Below, in pieces: positions 18,086 to 26,833 of a stretch of DNA of 49,512 bases (position 1 is its first letter; each line of letters starts with the position of its first letter). Made by a program: the position numbers and the translations under genes. This DNA comes from Planctomycetota bacterium (GTDB lineage Bacteria > Planctomycetota > Phycisphaerae > WQYP01), in assembly GCA_021852275.1 (NCBI GenBank), contig JAJZNX010000088.1:1-49512 (forward strand), written 5' to 3'. A model generated the notes under the pieces. The model had not been told where the DNA came from. It saw only the letters and a program-made list of their open reading frames with translations, and did not search any database.

Positions 18086-21000
18086 TTACGGATGTTTGGT
18101 TTCTCCGTTGGGTGTGGGGGCGGCTTCCATTTCAAGGAGCAAATCGCCACTGGAAACGGTAGCGCCGGGTTGAATGTAAATTTTGGCGACTTTGCCGTCG
18201 CGCGGAGAATAGACGGCAGTTTCCATTTTCATGGCTTCAATGGAAAGGAGTTTGTCGCCACGATTAAGAACCTGGCCAAGACTGACGGAAATAGCGGCAA
18301 TTTTGCCGGGCATTGGTGCGGCCACATGGCCGGGATTGTCGCGATCGGCTTTGACCACGTGCGTGCGGGCGGTTGACTCAAGGGCCTTATCCGCCACTTT
18401 GACTTCGCGCGGCTGGCCATTGAGTTCAAAGAAGACGGTGCGCATGCCATCCGGATCCGGATCGCCGACGGTCAGAAATTTTACCAGCAGTGTTTTGCCG
18501 GGTTCAATTTGAATGGGTACTTCAGCATAGGGCTGCATGGGATAGAAAAATGATGGCGTGGGAATGACGCTGACATCGCCAAAGGCCCGGCGCATGCGGT
18601 CGAAGGCGAGAAATACCTGGGGGTACATGAGGTAACTGCCTACATCAGTGTCGGAACATTCGTGATGGACTTTGGCCTCCAGCTCAGTTTTGATTTGGGC
18701 GATATTGATGGATTCCATGCGTCCGCCGGGGCGGCTCGTCAGCGGCTTTTCTTTGCGCAGAATGATTTTTTGCAGATTTTTGGGCCATCCTCCAGGCGGC
18801 TGACCGAGATCTCCGCGGAACATTTCCACAACACTTTTGGGAAAGTCGAGGTGGCGGGATTCATCGAGTATGTCGGCAGGTTTGAGATTGTTGGTAACCA
18901 TGAAAAGCGCCATATCTCCGACGACTTTGCTGGAGGGGGTGACCTTCACGATGTCACCGAACATCTTGTTGACATGGGCGTACATGGCGGCGATTTCGTT
19001 CCAGCGGTCGGCGAGGCCCAGACTGCGAGCCTGTCCCCGCAGGTTGGTGTACTGGCCGCCGGGCATTTCATGTTCGTAGACGGATGCGGTGGGGGCAAGC
19101 ATGCCCTCTTCAAAGGGCTGGTAATAGCGGCGAACGGCTTCCCAGTAGTTCGCGATCTGGGCCAGAGCGTCTTGGTCCAGCCCGCTGTCGCGCGGTGTAT
19201 TGGCCAGTGCTGCGACCAGGGCGTTGAGGTTGGGCTGGCTGGTCATGGAGCTCATGGAACTGATAGCGGCATCGACAATATGCACGCCGGACTGGGCGGC
19301 CAGAAGAATGCCGGCGGCCTGTACGCCGGCGGTATCGTGGGTGTGGAAGTGGATGGGCACGCCGACGGCATCGCGCAGGGCCTTGACGAGCTTTTGCGCA
19401 GCCAGGGGTTTGCACAGGCCGGCCATATCCTTAATAGCCAGAATATGGGTACCCATTTTTTCAAGTTCGCGGGCCATGCGCACGTAATAACGGAGGGGAT
19501 AGCGATCGCGGCGGGGGTCCAGAATGTCGCCGGTGTAACAGATAGCCGCTTCAAGTACGGCGGGGGTGTCCAGGACGGCTTCCATGGCCACCTGCATGTT
19601 TCGTGTCCAGTTGAGGGAATCAAAAACGCGAAAAATATCAATGCCCTGCTGGGCGGAAAGCTTGACAAAATGGCGCACTACATTGTCCGGATAATTGGTG
19701 TAGCCGACAGCATTGCTGGCCCGCAGCAACATCTGAAACGGAATGTTGGGAATGCGTGTACGGAGCTGGGCGAGGCGTTCCCAGGGGTCTTCGTGTAAAA
19801 AGCGCAGGGCGGTATCGAAGGTGGCACCACCCCACATTTCCAGACTGAACAGATTGGGCAGCCGATGAGCAATGGCGTCGGCGACACCAAGCATATCAAT
19901 GGTGCGCACGCGCGTGGCAAGCAGGGATTGGTGGGCATCGCGCATGGTGGTATCGGTAAAAAGCAAAGGCCGGCGCGTGAGCAGCCAACGGGAGAATTCT
20001 TTGGCTCCCAGTTCCTTGAGTTTGTCGCGCAGGCCCGGCGGCGGCGCGGTGCCGGCGGGAAAGGGTACTTTGGGCGCGGGGGTCATGATGGAAAGATCGG
20101 GCTGGCGTTTGACATCGGGAGAACCATTGACAATGACATTTCCCAGGAAGGTCAGAATACGTGTAGCGCGGTCTTTGCGCACGATGAAGCGAAATAGCGC
20201 CGGCGTGTTATCAACAAAGGTGGTGGTGGCGGCACCGCTGAGGAAGGTGGGGTGCTGCACCAGATTTTCCAGAAAGGGGATATTGGTTTTTACGCCGCGC
20301 ACGCGAAATTCAGAAAGAGCCCGCACGGTACGGGCCACGGTTTCTTCCAGCGTGGGGGCGAAGCAGGTGAGCTTGACCAGCAGCGAATCGAAATACGGAG
20401 TGATAACGGCCCCGGTGTAGGCGGTGCCGCCATCAAGTCGCACGCCAAAGCCTGCCGGTGAGCGGTAACTGGTAATTCGGCCATAGTCCGGGATGAAGTG
20501 ATTGGCGGGGTCCTCGCTGGTGATACGGCACTGCAGGGCGACGCCGCGACAGGTGATTTCCTCCTGGCGGGGAATTCGGATGGGCGAGGCGTGAAGGGCG
20601 TGGCCCTGTGCGATGAGAATTTGCGATTTGACCAGATCAATTCCGGTGACAATTTCGGTTACGGTGTGTTCTACCTGAATGCGGGGATTGACTTCAATGA
20701 AGAAAAATTCGCCCGAGTCACTGTCCACGAGAAATTCGACGGTGCCGGCATTTTTATAGCCGACGTAACGTCCGATTAACAGAGCGGATTGGCAGATTTT
20801 TTCGCGTAAAGCTGGGTCCAGGCTGACGCATGGTGCCATTTCCACCACTTTTTGATGGCGGCGCTGTACGGAGCAATCGCGTTCGAAAAGGTGGACGAGA
20901 TTGCCATGGCTGTCACCAAGGATTTGCACTTCGATATGACGGGCGTTGGCAATGTAGCGTTCGAGAAAGACTTCGGATTTGCCGAAAGCGCCTCCGGCTT

Positions 21001-21559
21001 CGCGCTGGGCCTCCTCGAGTTTGGCGGAAAGCTCGTCGGCATTTTTGACGACGCGCATACCGCGGCCACCGCCTCCAAAACTGGCCTTGATCATCAGTGG
21101 ATAGCCGATGCGGCGGGCTTCTTTTTTAATGGCGGCGGGATCGGAAATGCCATCGGCCGTACCGGGACATATCGGCACACCGACTTTTTGGGCGATAGAT
21201 CGGGCGGCGGTTTTATCGCCAAAGGCGCGAAGCATCTCCGGCGTTGGGCCAATGAAAGTGATGCCGGCCTTGGCGCAGGCCTGGGCGAAATCCGGATTTT
21301 CAGAAAGAAAGCCGTAGCCGGGGTGAATAGCGTCTACCTTGTGGGCCAGGGCGGTTTGGATAATGCTTGCAATGTTGAGGTAATTTTTGACGGGGGCATC
21401 CGGCTCCCCGATCTGGTAGGATTCATCGGCCTTAAACCGGTGAAGGCTGTAGCGATCCTCGTAACTGTATATAGCTACAGTGGACAAGCCAAGTTCCGTA
21501 GCCGCGCGTAAGATACGAATGGCAATTTCACTGCGATTGGCAACCAGTAACTTGTTCAT
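18086..21559 (-). CDS. pyc: Pyruvate carboxylase (single-chain, biotin-dependent)
   Basis: An ATP-dependent anaplerotic enzyme that converts pyruvate and bicarbonate to oxaloacetate. The 1,157 residues carry all domains in order: biotin carboxylase with ATP-grasp (1-~450; GYGFLSENPDFA, SFGGGGRGMR), the carboxyltransferase TIM barrel (~530-830; DTTMRDAHQSLLATRV), the PYC/OADA domain, and the biotinyl domain with the acceptor Lys ~1111 in EAMKMET. The ATG at 21559 starts at the usual MNKLLVANRSEIA and has AAAGG about 10 bases upstream; the open frame extending further upstream is rejected. It is divergent from the nuoD cluster, and the ~300-bp gap contains a perfect TGTGA-N6-TCACA palindrome, suggesting joint catabolite or redox control. 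Confidence 0.97.
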   Translation of the reverse strand: MNKLLVANRSEIAIRILRAATELGLSTVAIYSYEDRYSLHRFKADESYQIGEPDAPVKNYLNIASIIQTALAHKVDAIHPGYGFLSENPDFAQACAKAGITFIGPTPEMLRAFGDKTAARSIAQKVGVPICPGTADGISDPAAIKKEARRIGYPLMIKASFGGGGRGMRVVKNADELSAKLEEAQREAGGAFGKSEVFLERYIANARHIEVQILGDSHGNLVHLFERDCSVQRRHQKVVEMAPCVSLDPALREKICQSALLIGRYVGYKNAGTVEFLVDSDSGEFFFIEVNPRIQVEHTVTEIVTGIDLVKSQILIAQGHALHASPIRIPRQEEITCRGVALQCRITSEDPANHFIPDYGRITSYRSPAGFGVRLDGGTAYTGAVITPYFDSLLVKLTCFAPTLEETVARTVRALSEFRVRGVKTNIPFLENLVQHPTFLSGAATTTFVDNTPALFRFIVRKDRATRILTFLGNVIVNGSPDVKRQPDLSIMTPAPKVPFPAGTAPPPGLRDKLKELGAKEFSRWLLTRRPLLFTDTTMRDAHQSLLATRVRTIDMLGVADAIAHRLPNLFSLEMWGGATFDTALRFLHEDPWERLAQLRTRIPNIPFQMLLRASNAVGYTNYPDNVVRHFVKLSAQQGIDIFRVFDSLNWTRNMQVAMEAVLDTPAVLEAAICYTGDILDPRRDRYPLRYYVRMARELEKMGTHILAIKDMAGLCKPLAAQKLVKALRDAVGVPIHFHTHDTAGVQAAGILLAAQSGVHIVDAAISSMSSMTSQPNLNALVAALANTPRDSGLDQDALAQIANYWEAVRRYYQPFEEGMLAPTASVYEHEMPGGQYTNLRGQARSLGLADRWNEIAAMYAHVNKMFGDIVKVTPSSKVVGDMALFMVTNNLKPADILDESRHLDFPKSVVEMFRGDLGQPPGGWPKNLQKIILRKEKPLTSRPGGRMESINIAQIKTELEAKVHHECSDTDVGSYLMYPQVFLAFDRMRRAFGDVSVIPTPSFFYPMQPYAEVPIQIEPGKTLLVKFLTVGDPDPDGMRTVFFELNGQPREVKVADKALESTARTHVVKADRDNPGHVAAPMPGKIAAISVSLGQVLNRGDKLLSIEAMKMETAVYSPRDGKVAKIYIQPGATVSSGDLLLEMEAAPTPNGETKHP

Positions 21560-21743
21560 GCGAAATATTACCTTTCTTGGTAAGGCTTTCCGTCTCCACG
21601 GTGTGTCAGAATAACCGATTAGCCGGCGTTTTGTAACCGTCTGAAAATAGTCCGGAGAAGACCATGGCTGAGGCGGATTCGACCACCGCCACAAGGCCCT
21701 TCGCCGCCTGCCCCATGGGCTGTCTGCTTGCTTGAGAGGCGGT

Positions 21744-21761
21744 TTGTGAATAGTATCACAA
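21744..21761. promoter_or_regulatory. CRP/FNR-family operator candidate TTGTGA-N6-TCACAA
   Basis: The 18-bp site has perfect 6-bp inverted arms, TTGTGA (21744-21749) and TCACAA (21756-21761), around ATAGTA. The core TGTGA-N6-TCACA equals the E. coli CRP consensus half-sites. It is 98 bases before the nuoD start and 185 bases before the pyc start, inside the 299-bp divergent gap 21560-21858 in which I see no gene. A CRP/FNR-superfamily regulator acting on both transcripts is inferred; no such regulator is encoded in the window. Confidence 0.55.
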
Positions 21762-21858
21762 GGGTTGGGCGGCTGGTGTCGGTATCGGCTCCGGTCGTTC
21801 GGATAAGATGGTGCCGTTAGCCGCGATGCCAATGCAGCATCGCGGGATGGAGTCGTTC

Positions 21859-23139
21859 ATGCCGTATACCATGGAGAAGGGTGTATCCCTTCTGGTTGAT
21901 AACCCGTTGACCACCCCGCAGCTCAGTGCGGAGAGCAATTTATGGACGCTCAACTTCGGTCCGCAGCATCCGGCGACGCATACAGTCATTCGTCTGGTGC
22001 TGGAATTGGATGGTGAGCGTGTGGTGCGATGCGTACCCATTATTGGTTATCTGCACAGCGGTTTTGAAAAAAATGCTGAAGTGCTGGATTACAACCAGTA
22101 CATGACCATTGTGAACCGCATGGATTATCTGGAACCGATTGCCAATGAAATGGCCTGGGTCCGGGCGGTGGAAACGCTGTTCGGGGTGGATCCCACTCCG
22201 CGATGCAAGGTGTATCGTACTATTCTGGGTGAATTGGGGCGGATCCAGAGCCATTTGCTTTGTGTTGGTGCCGCCGCACTGGATTTGGGAGCGTTTACAG
22301 CTTTTCTTTTCGGTTTCAATGAGCGCGAGCGCATTTACGACATTGTTGAATATGTTTCGGGATCGCGGTTTCATACCAGTTGGAACCGGGTCGGGGGGGC
22401 GATGAAAGATGTGGACGACAAAATCTTTGTTCCCATGGTGAAAAAATTCATTGATGATACGCTGCCCAAGGCCATTGATGATATTGAAAAATTGCTCAAT
22501 CGGCTGCGAATTTTTATAGATCGCACGCAGGGAATTGGGGCTATCAGTACGGCCGAAGCGTTAAGCTGGAGCCTTTCGGGGCCGGTGGCCAGGGCCAGCG
22601 GCGTGATGCGCGATATACGAAAGGACGATCCGTACTTTTGCTTTGAAAACAACTGGGATGGGCAGGGGGCTGCGGCGGTAGATTTCAAAGTGCCCATTAT
22701 GCAGACGGGGGATGTGCTGGCACGCTACCTGGTGCGGCTGGAGGAAATGAAGCAGTCTATAGCCATCATCCGACAATTGATTGATCGCATTCCCGGCGGG
22801 CCGATGAATGTGAGTCCGGAAGGCAAGGACGTGCTGCCGCCGAAATCGCAGGTTTACGGCAGTATTGAAGGCCTGATTCAACATTTTGAAATGGTGATGA
22901 CCAACCGGGGCTTTACTCCGCCGGCCGGTGAAGTGTACGGCTGCTGCGAAACCGCCAATGGGGAACTGGGTTATTACGTGGTGAGTGACGGCGGCAAGGT
23001 GCCCTGGCGGGCGCGAACCCGTCCGCCGAGCTTCATCCACCTAAGCGTATTGCCGAAGATGATTGAAGGCCACACGGTGTCGGACGTGGTGGCGGTGCTG
23101 GGCAGCCTGAATATCATCGCCGCGGAACTGGACCGGTAA
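21859..23139 (+). CDS. nuoD: NADH-quinone oxidoreductase subunit D
   Basis: The 49-kDa subunit of the complex I connecting module, which forms part of the quinone pocket with NuoB. The 426 residues contain FGPQHPATH near the N-terminus, where the quinone-site histidine lies, then YLHSGFEKNAE, NRMDYLEP, the SWNRVGGAMKD segment and the C-terminal ARTRPPSFIHL. The residue after the conserved PATH is Thr, where Gly is common (a substitution to check). GGAG six bases before 21859 decides the start; ATG at 21808 would give a poorly supported extension. It is the first gene of nuoD-E-F-G-rsmB (75 bp to nuoE). nuoA, B, C and H-N are absent here. Confidence 0.95.
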   Translation: MPYTMEKGVSLLVDNPLTTPQLSAESNLWTLNFGPQHPATHTVIRLVLELDGERVVRCVPIIGYLHSGFEKNAEVLDYNQYMTIVNRMDYLEPIANEMAWVRAVETLFGVDPTPRCKVYRTILGELGRIQSHLLCVGAAALDLGAFTAFLFGFNERERIYDIVEYVSGSRFHTSWNRVGGAMKDVDDKIFVPMVKKFIDDTLPKAIDDIEKLLNRLRIFIDRTQGIGAISTAEALSWSLSGPVARASGVMRDIRKDDPYFCFENNWDGQGAAAVDFKVPIMQTGDVLARYLVRLEEMKQSIAIIRQLIDRIPGGPMNVSPEGKDVLPPKSQVYGSIEGLIQHFEMVMTNRGFTPPAGEVYGCCETANGELGYYVVSDGGKVPWRARTRPPSFIHLSVLPKMIEGHTVSDVVAVLGSLNIIAAELDR

Positions 23140-23213
23140 AGTGGAATATCACCGGCTTGAGGGCGGTGCGGTGTTCGCACCGGCCCATGTTTTTACCAGA
23201 TGAAGAGGAATCC

Positions 23214-23774
23214 ATGGCCTGGATTGTTGAAGATCGACTGAAAGCCTACCAGCCTGCAAGAAACGAACCGTACTTGACGGCCCGGATCAAGCAGGAAGTA
23301 TCGGAGAAATATTTTCCCCGGTATCCGAACAAACGCGCTGCCTTGCTGCCGCTGTTTCATTTGATTATGCACGAATACGGTTACATTGCGGCGCAGGCGA
23401 TTGATGAAGCGGCGGAATTTCTGGAGCTTACGCCGTCGCAGGTGCAGGATGCGGTAACATTTTATGAAGAGTTCCGCCTGGAAAAGACGGGTCGATACGT
23501 GGTGAACGTATGCCGGTCGATTTCCTGTGAATTGTGCGGACATCAGCGGGTGCTGGAAAAAATGCGGGAGATTTTCGGTATTGAACCCGGCGAAACCACG
23601 GCCGATGACAAAATCACGCTTTTGGAAGTGGAGTGTCTGGGGGCATGTGAACAGGCCCCCTGTGCGCTGGTCAATGAAGATTTACATGGCCAAATCAAGC
23701 CGGCGGAATTTTGCAGCCAACTGCAGCAATTACCTGCCGCTCCGGGTCATTCTACAACGGATGATGTTCGGTGA
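23214..23774 (+). CDS. nuoE: NADH-quinone oxidoreductase subunit E
   Basis: The 24-kDa thioredoxin-fold subunit of the NADH-dehydrogenase module, binding the off-path [2Fe-2S] cluster N1a. It has 186 residues. The four cluster cysteines are visible as C100-x4-C105 (CRSISC) and C141-x3-C145 (CLGAC), with an additional Cys108 and Cys150 nearby. The N-terminal helical part includes YPNKRAALLPLFHLIMHEYG and the LTPSQVQDAVTFYEEF motif. The start ATG at 23214 has GAGG five to six bases upstream; the longer in-frame reading from 23157 is not favoured. The gene lies 66 bp upstream of nuoF in the same operon. Confidence 0.95.
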   Translation: MAWIVEDRLKAYQPARNEPYLTARIKQEVSEKYFPRYPNKRAALLPLFHLIMHEYGYIAAQAIDEAAEFLELTPSQVQDAVTFYEEFRLEKTGRYVVNVCRSISCELCGHQRVLEKMREIFGIEPGETTADDKITLLEVECLGACEQAPCALVNEDLHGQIKPAEFCSQLQQLPAAPGHSTTDDVR

Positions 23775-23840
23775 AGATCAATGTTTTGGTTCCCGGCCGA
23801 TCCGGGAGAAACTCAAACCCTGCAAAACACGAGGTTAATT

Positions 23841-25151
23841 ATGGCGTATGCCGGTCCGGTGTTACTCAAGCGTATTCCCGATGATCCTGCCCAGCGCAAG
23901 CTGTATCGTTATGCCGATTACATTGCGACCGGTGGCTACGCATCGCTGAAGAAGGTGCTGGCCATGCTGCCGGAAGACGTCATCAAACTGGTGGTGGATT
24001 CGGGTTTGCGCGGGCGGGGTGGAGCGGGCTTTCCATGTGGCACCAAATGGACGTTTCTGCCCAAAGATTTGTTTCCGCGTTACCTGGCAGTGAATTTTGA
24101 CGAATCGGAGCCAGGGACGTTTAAAGATCGCTACCTGATAGATCATGATCCGCATATTTTGCTGGAAGGCATTGCGATTGCCGCGTTTGCCAACAAAATC
24201 AGCACCAGTTACATCTACATCCGGGGTGAATATCACCACGAAGCCAAGTTGCTGGAAGCCGCCCTGGCGGAAGCGTATGAACATGGTATTTTCGGCCAGA
24301 AGCACCCGGGGACGGATATTGTCAGTCATTGTTATGTGCACCGCGGGGCCGGTGCTTATATTTGTGGAGAAGAAACCGGCCTGCTCGAATCACTGGAAGG
24401 CAAGCGGGGCTGGCCGCGAATTAAGCCGCCATTTCCGGCTGTGGCCGGGGCCTTTGCCAAACCGACGATCATTAACAATGTGGAGACGCTGGCGTGTTTG
24501 CCGGCGATTGTGGAACACGGAGCCGCCTGGTTTAAGACGATGGGGACGCCATCATCTTCCGGCCCTAAGCTCTTTGGCGTAAGCGGACATGTGAACAAGC
24601 CCGGGGTTTTTGAAGAGGAACTGGGCATCAAAATGTCTACGCTGATCGAGAAATATGCCGGTGGTGTGAAGGGCGGCAAATACCGTGCGGCGATACCGGG
24701 AGGAGTATCCATGGGTGTTCTGGGCACGGATCAATACGATGCCGAGTTGGATTTTGACATCGGCAGAAAATACAACGTGCTGGGATTGGGCACGGCCGGC
24801 GTTATTGTGATGAATGATAAGACGGACCTGGTGGTGATGCTGCGAAATATCGTGCGGTTTTTTGCCCATGAAAGTTGCGGCCAATGCACGCCCTGCCGTG
24901 AAGGCACCGCCTGGATGCATAAAATTCTCAATCGTATTGTGGATGGTTTTGGCCAACCGCAAGATTTTGACGTGCTGGCCGAACTGTGTCTGACCATGGG
25001 TGCCATGCCCGGGACTACAATCTGTGGCCTGGCCGATGGAGCCAACTGGGCGGTCAAGACGTTTCTGCAGAAGTTTCCGGAAGATTTTAAGTCACGTTTG
25101 AAATCGCGGCAGGTGCAGGGCGTGGCCGTGACCGGTGCTGTCGTTGCATAA
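23841..25151 (+). CDS. nuoF: NADH-quinone oxidoreductase subunit F
   Basis: The 51-kDa subunit that binds NADH and FMN and the [4Fe-4S] cluster N3. Its 436 residues include the glycine-rich FMN/NADH site GRGGAGFP (58-65), NFDESEPGTFKDR, GAGAYICGEETGL and the cluster motif SCGQCTPCREG, followed by the fourth cysteine in GTTICGLAD. A GAGG sequence 6 bases before 23841 marks the start; an in-frame ATG at 23781 would add 20 atypical residues. It is tightly followed by nuoG (35 bp). Together with NuoE and NuoG it forms the electron-input arm. Confidence 0.96.
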   Translation: MAYAGPVLLKRIPDDPAQRKLYRYADYIATGGYASLKKVLAMLPEDVIKLVVDSGLRGRGGAGFPCGTKWTFLPKDLFPRYLAVNFDESEPGTFKDRYLIDHDPHILLEGIAIAAFANKISTSYIYIRGEYHHEAKLLEAALAEAYEHGIFGQKHPGTDIVSHCYVHRGAGAYICGEETGLLESLEGKRGWPRIKPPFPAVAGAFAKPTIINNVETLACLPAIVEHGAAWFKTMGTPSSSGPKLFGVSGHVNKPGVFEEELGIKMSTLIEKYAGGVKGGKYRAAIPGGVSMGVLGTDQYDAELDFDIGRKYNVLGLGTAGVIVMNDKTDLVVMLRNIVRFFAHESCGQCTPCREGTAWMHKILNRIVDGFGQPQDFDVLAELCLTMGAMPGTTICGLADGANWAVKTFLQKFPEDFKSRLKSRQVQGVAVTGAVVA

Positions 25152-25186
25152 AGCACCAAGATTGAATTTTGAAAGGGATTAATTCT

Positions 25187-26815
25187 ATGCCCACCATGGA
25201 AGTTGACGGTAAAAAAATCACATTTGAAGGCAAGAAGATGATTCTTCAAGCCTGCTTGGATGCCGGTGTGGAATTGCCGCACTATTGCTATCATTCGGGT
25301 CTTTCGGTGGTGGCCAGTTGCCGGATCTGTCTGGTGGAGGCGGAACATCCGAACCCCAAAGATCCGACGCAGATGATCAAGATACCGAAGTTAATTCCCA
25401 GTTGTCAGACGCCGGCCATGGACGGTATGAAAGTTTATTCCAAATCTCCCAAAGCTGCGGCGAATCAAAAAGCCGTCATGGAATTTCTCTTGATCAATCA
25501 TCCGTTGGATTGTCCGGTGTGTGATCAGGCCGGTGAGTGTTCCCTGCAGGATTACAGCTATAAATATGGCCGGGCGGAAAGCCGCTTCGAGGAAGACAAG
25601 GCCAAAAAGCCTAAAAAGGACATAGGTCCTCATGTACTGCTGTATTCCGACCGCTGCATTATGTGCACGCGATGCGTGCGCTTTACCCATGAGATATCCG
25701 GCACCGGCGAACTGGCGGTGTTTGGCCGCGGGCACAAGGAAGAAATCAACGTATTTCAGGGCCGCCCTCTGGATAATCCTCTGTCCGGGAACGTGGTGGA
25801 TATTTGCCCGGTGGGGGCGCTGCTGGATAAAGATATGCTTTTTACTCAGCGGGTATGGTTTTTGAAAAGCACACCCAGTATTTCACCATTCAGCAGCGGC
25901 GGCGAAAATGTCTTCATCGAGCACAACCAGGGGCGCATTTACCGTATTAAGCCGCGTTTTAATGCGGAGATCAACAAATGGTGGATTTCCGATGAAATCC
26001 GTTACGGGTGGAAATTTGTCCATGAAAACCGGTTGAGCAAACTGGTGGTTGGGGGCCGGGAGGAAATCGCCTGGGAAACCGCCGAGGCCCATCTGGATGG
26101 AATGATGCGCAAAACGGTGGCGGAAAAGGGACCGGGTTCCACCGCATTGGTGTTGTCTGCCTTTGATACAACGGAAGAAATGTATCTGGCGGCCAAATGG
26201 ATTCGCGGTATAGATCGGCAGGCATGGCTGGTATTGAATCCACCGCGGGTGGATGGCACGGACCAGACCTTTAAAAATCCCGTTACCGGGGCCATTACCT
26301 ATGTCATTCGCGCGGAAAAAGCACCGAATCGGCGAGGTGCGGAAAAGATCATTTCGCATTTTTCAGGGAACACGTGTGAGCTTTCGGACCTGGCGGCCAA
26401 GGTTGCCGGAGGTGCGTTTGGAGCAGCGGCGGTGGTTCTGGACCCGGTTCCGGGCACCGACCGGGCGGTTGAAACCGCGCTGACCGGCCTGGATAACCTG
26501 GCAGTGCTAAGTTCCCGTCCGACAGCACTGACGGGGCGGGCGGCGTTGGCGTTGCCTGTGTGTACATGGGCGGAAAAATCCGGTGTGTTTGAGAATTTTG
26601 CCGGTAGAATTCAGGCCTTTGATCGTGCCATTGAGCCATTGGAGAATACGCGGTGCAGTGGCGCTATATTCTGGAGCCTGCTGGGAGAATCCGGCACGTA
26701 TCGGTCGCAGGATGGACGCCTCATGATGGGCCGGGAAGGTTTGCCGGATTATGCGGGCGTGACGGTGCCGAAGCGTGAGAAAAAGGTTCAACTGATGGAA
26801 TTTTCGCCGCTGTAA
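25187..26815 (+). CDS. nuoG: NADH-quinone oxidoreductase subunit G, short form
   Basis: The 75-kDa-type iron-sulfur subunit, here only 542 residues versus roughly 680-900 in most bacteria. The N-terminal clusters are complete: [2Fe-2S] ligands C34, C45, C48, C73; the His/Cys3 [4Fe-4S] ligands H105, C109, C112, C118; and the second [4Fe-4S] ligands C157, C160, C163, C207. Beyond ~residue 220 the molybdopterin-oxidoreductase-like domain is reduced. The usual Cys cluster for the extra N7 site is absent (Ser/Gly-rich SPFSSGGEN instead), and the C-terminal half of that domain is missing. AAAGG 9 bases upstream supports the start. No frameshift is seen; the stop is followed 18 bp later by the rsmB-like gene, so the short length appears natural. 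Confidence 0.92.
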   Translation: MPTMEVDGKKITFEGKKMILQACLDAGVELPHYCYHSGLSVVASCRICLVEAEHPNPKDPTQMIKIPKLIPSCQTPAMDGMKVYSKSPKAAANQKAVMEFLLINHPLDCPVCDQAGECSLQDYSYKYGRAESRFEEDKAKKPKKDIGPHVLLYSDRCIMCTRCVRFTHEISGTGELAVFGRGHKEEINVFQGRPLDNPLSGNVVDICPVGALLDKDMLFTQRVWFLKSTPSISPFSSGGENVFIEHNQGRIYRIKPRFNAEINKWWISDEIRYGWKFVHENRLSKLVVGGREEIAWETAEAHLDGMMRKTVAEKGPGSTALVLSAFDTTEEMYLAAKWIRGIDRQAWLVLNPPRVDGTDQTFKNPVTGAITYVIRAEKAPNRRGAEKIISHFSGNTCELSDLAAKVAGGAFGAAAVVLDPVPGTDRAVETALTGLDNLAVLSSRPTALTGRAALALPVCTWAEKSGVFENFAGRIQAFDRAIEPLENTRCSGAIFWSLLGESGTYRSQDGRLMMGREGLPDYAGVTVPKREKKVQLMEFSPL

Positions 26816-26833
26816 TGTTGCGCTCATGTTATC

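Noticed and set aside
18662-19798. 378-codon open frame on the plus strand
   Set aside because: Lies wholly antisense to the well-conserved carboxyltransferase region of pyruvate carboxylase; its composition (Gly/His/Val-rich, no motifs) is typical of an opposite-strand shadow.
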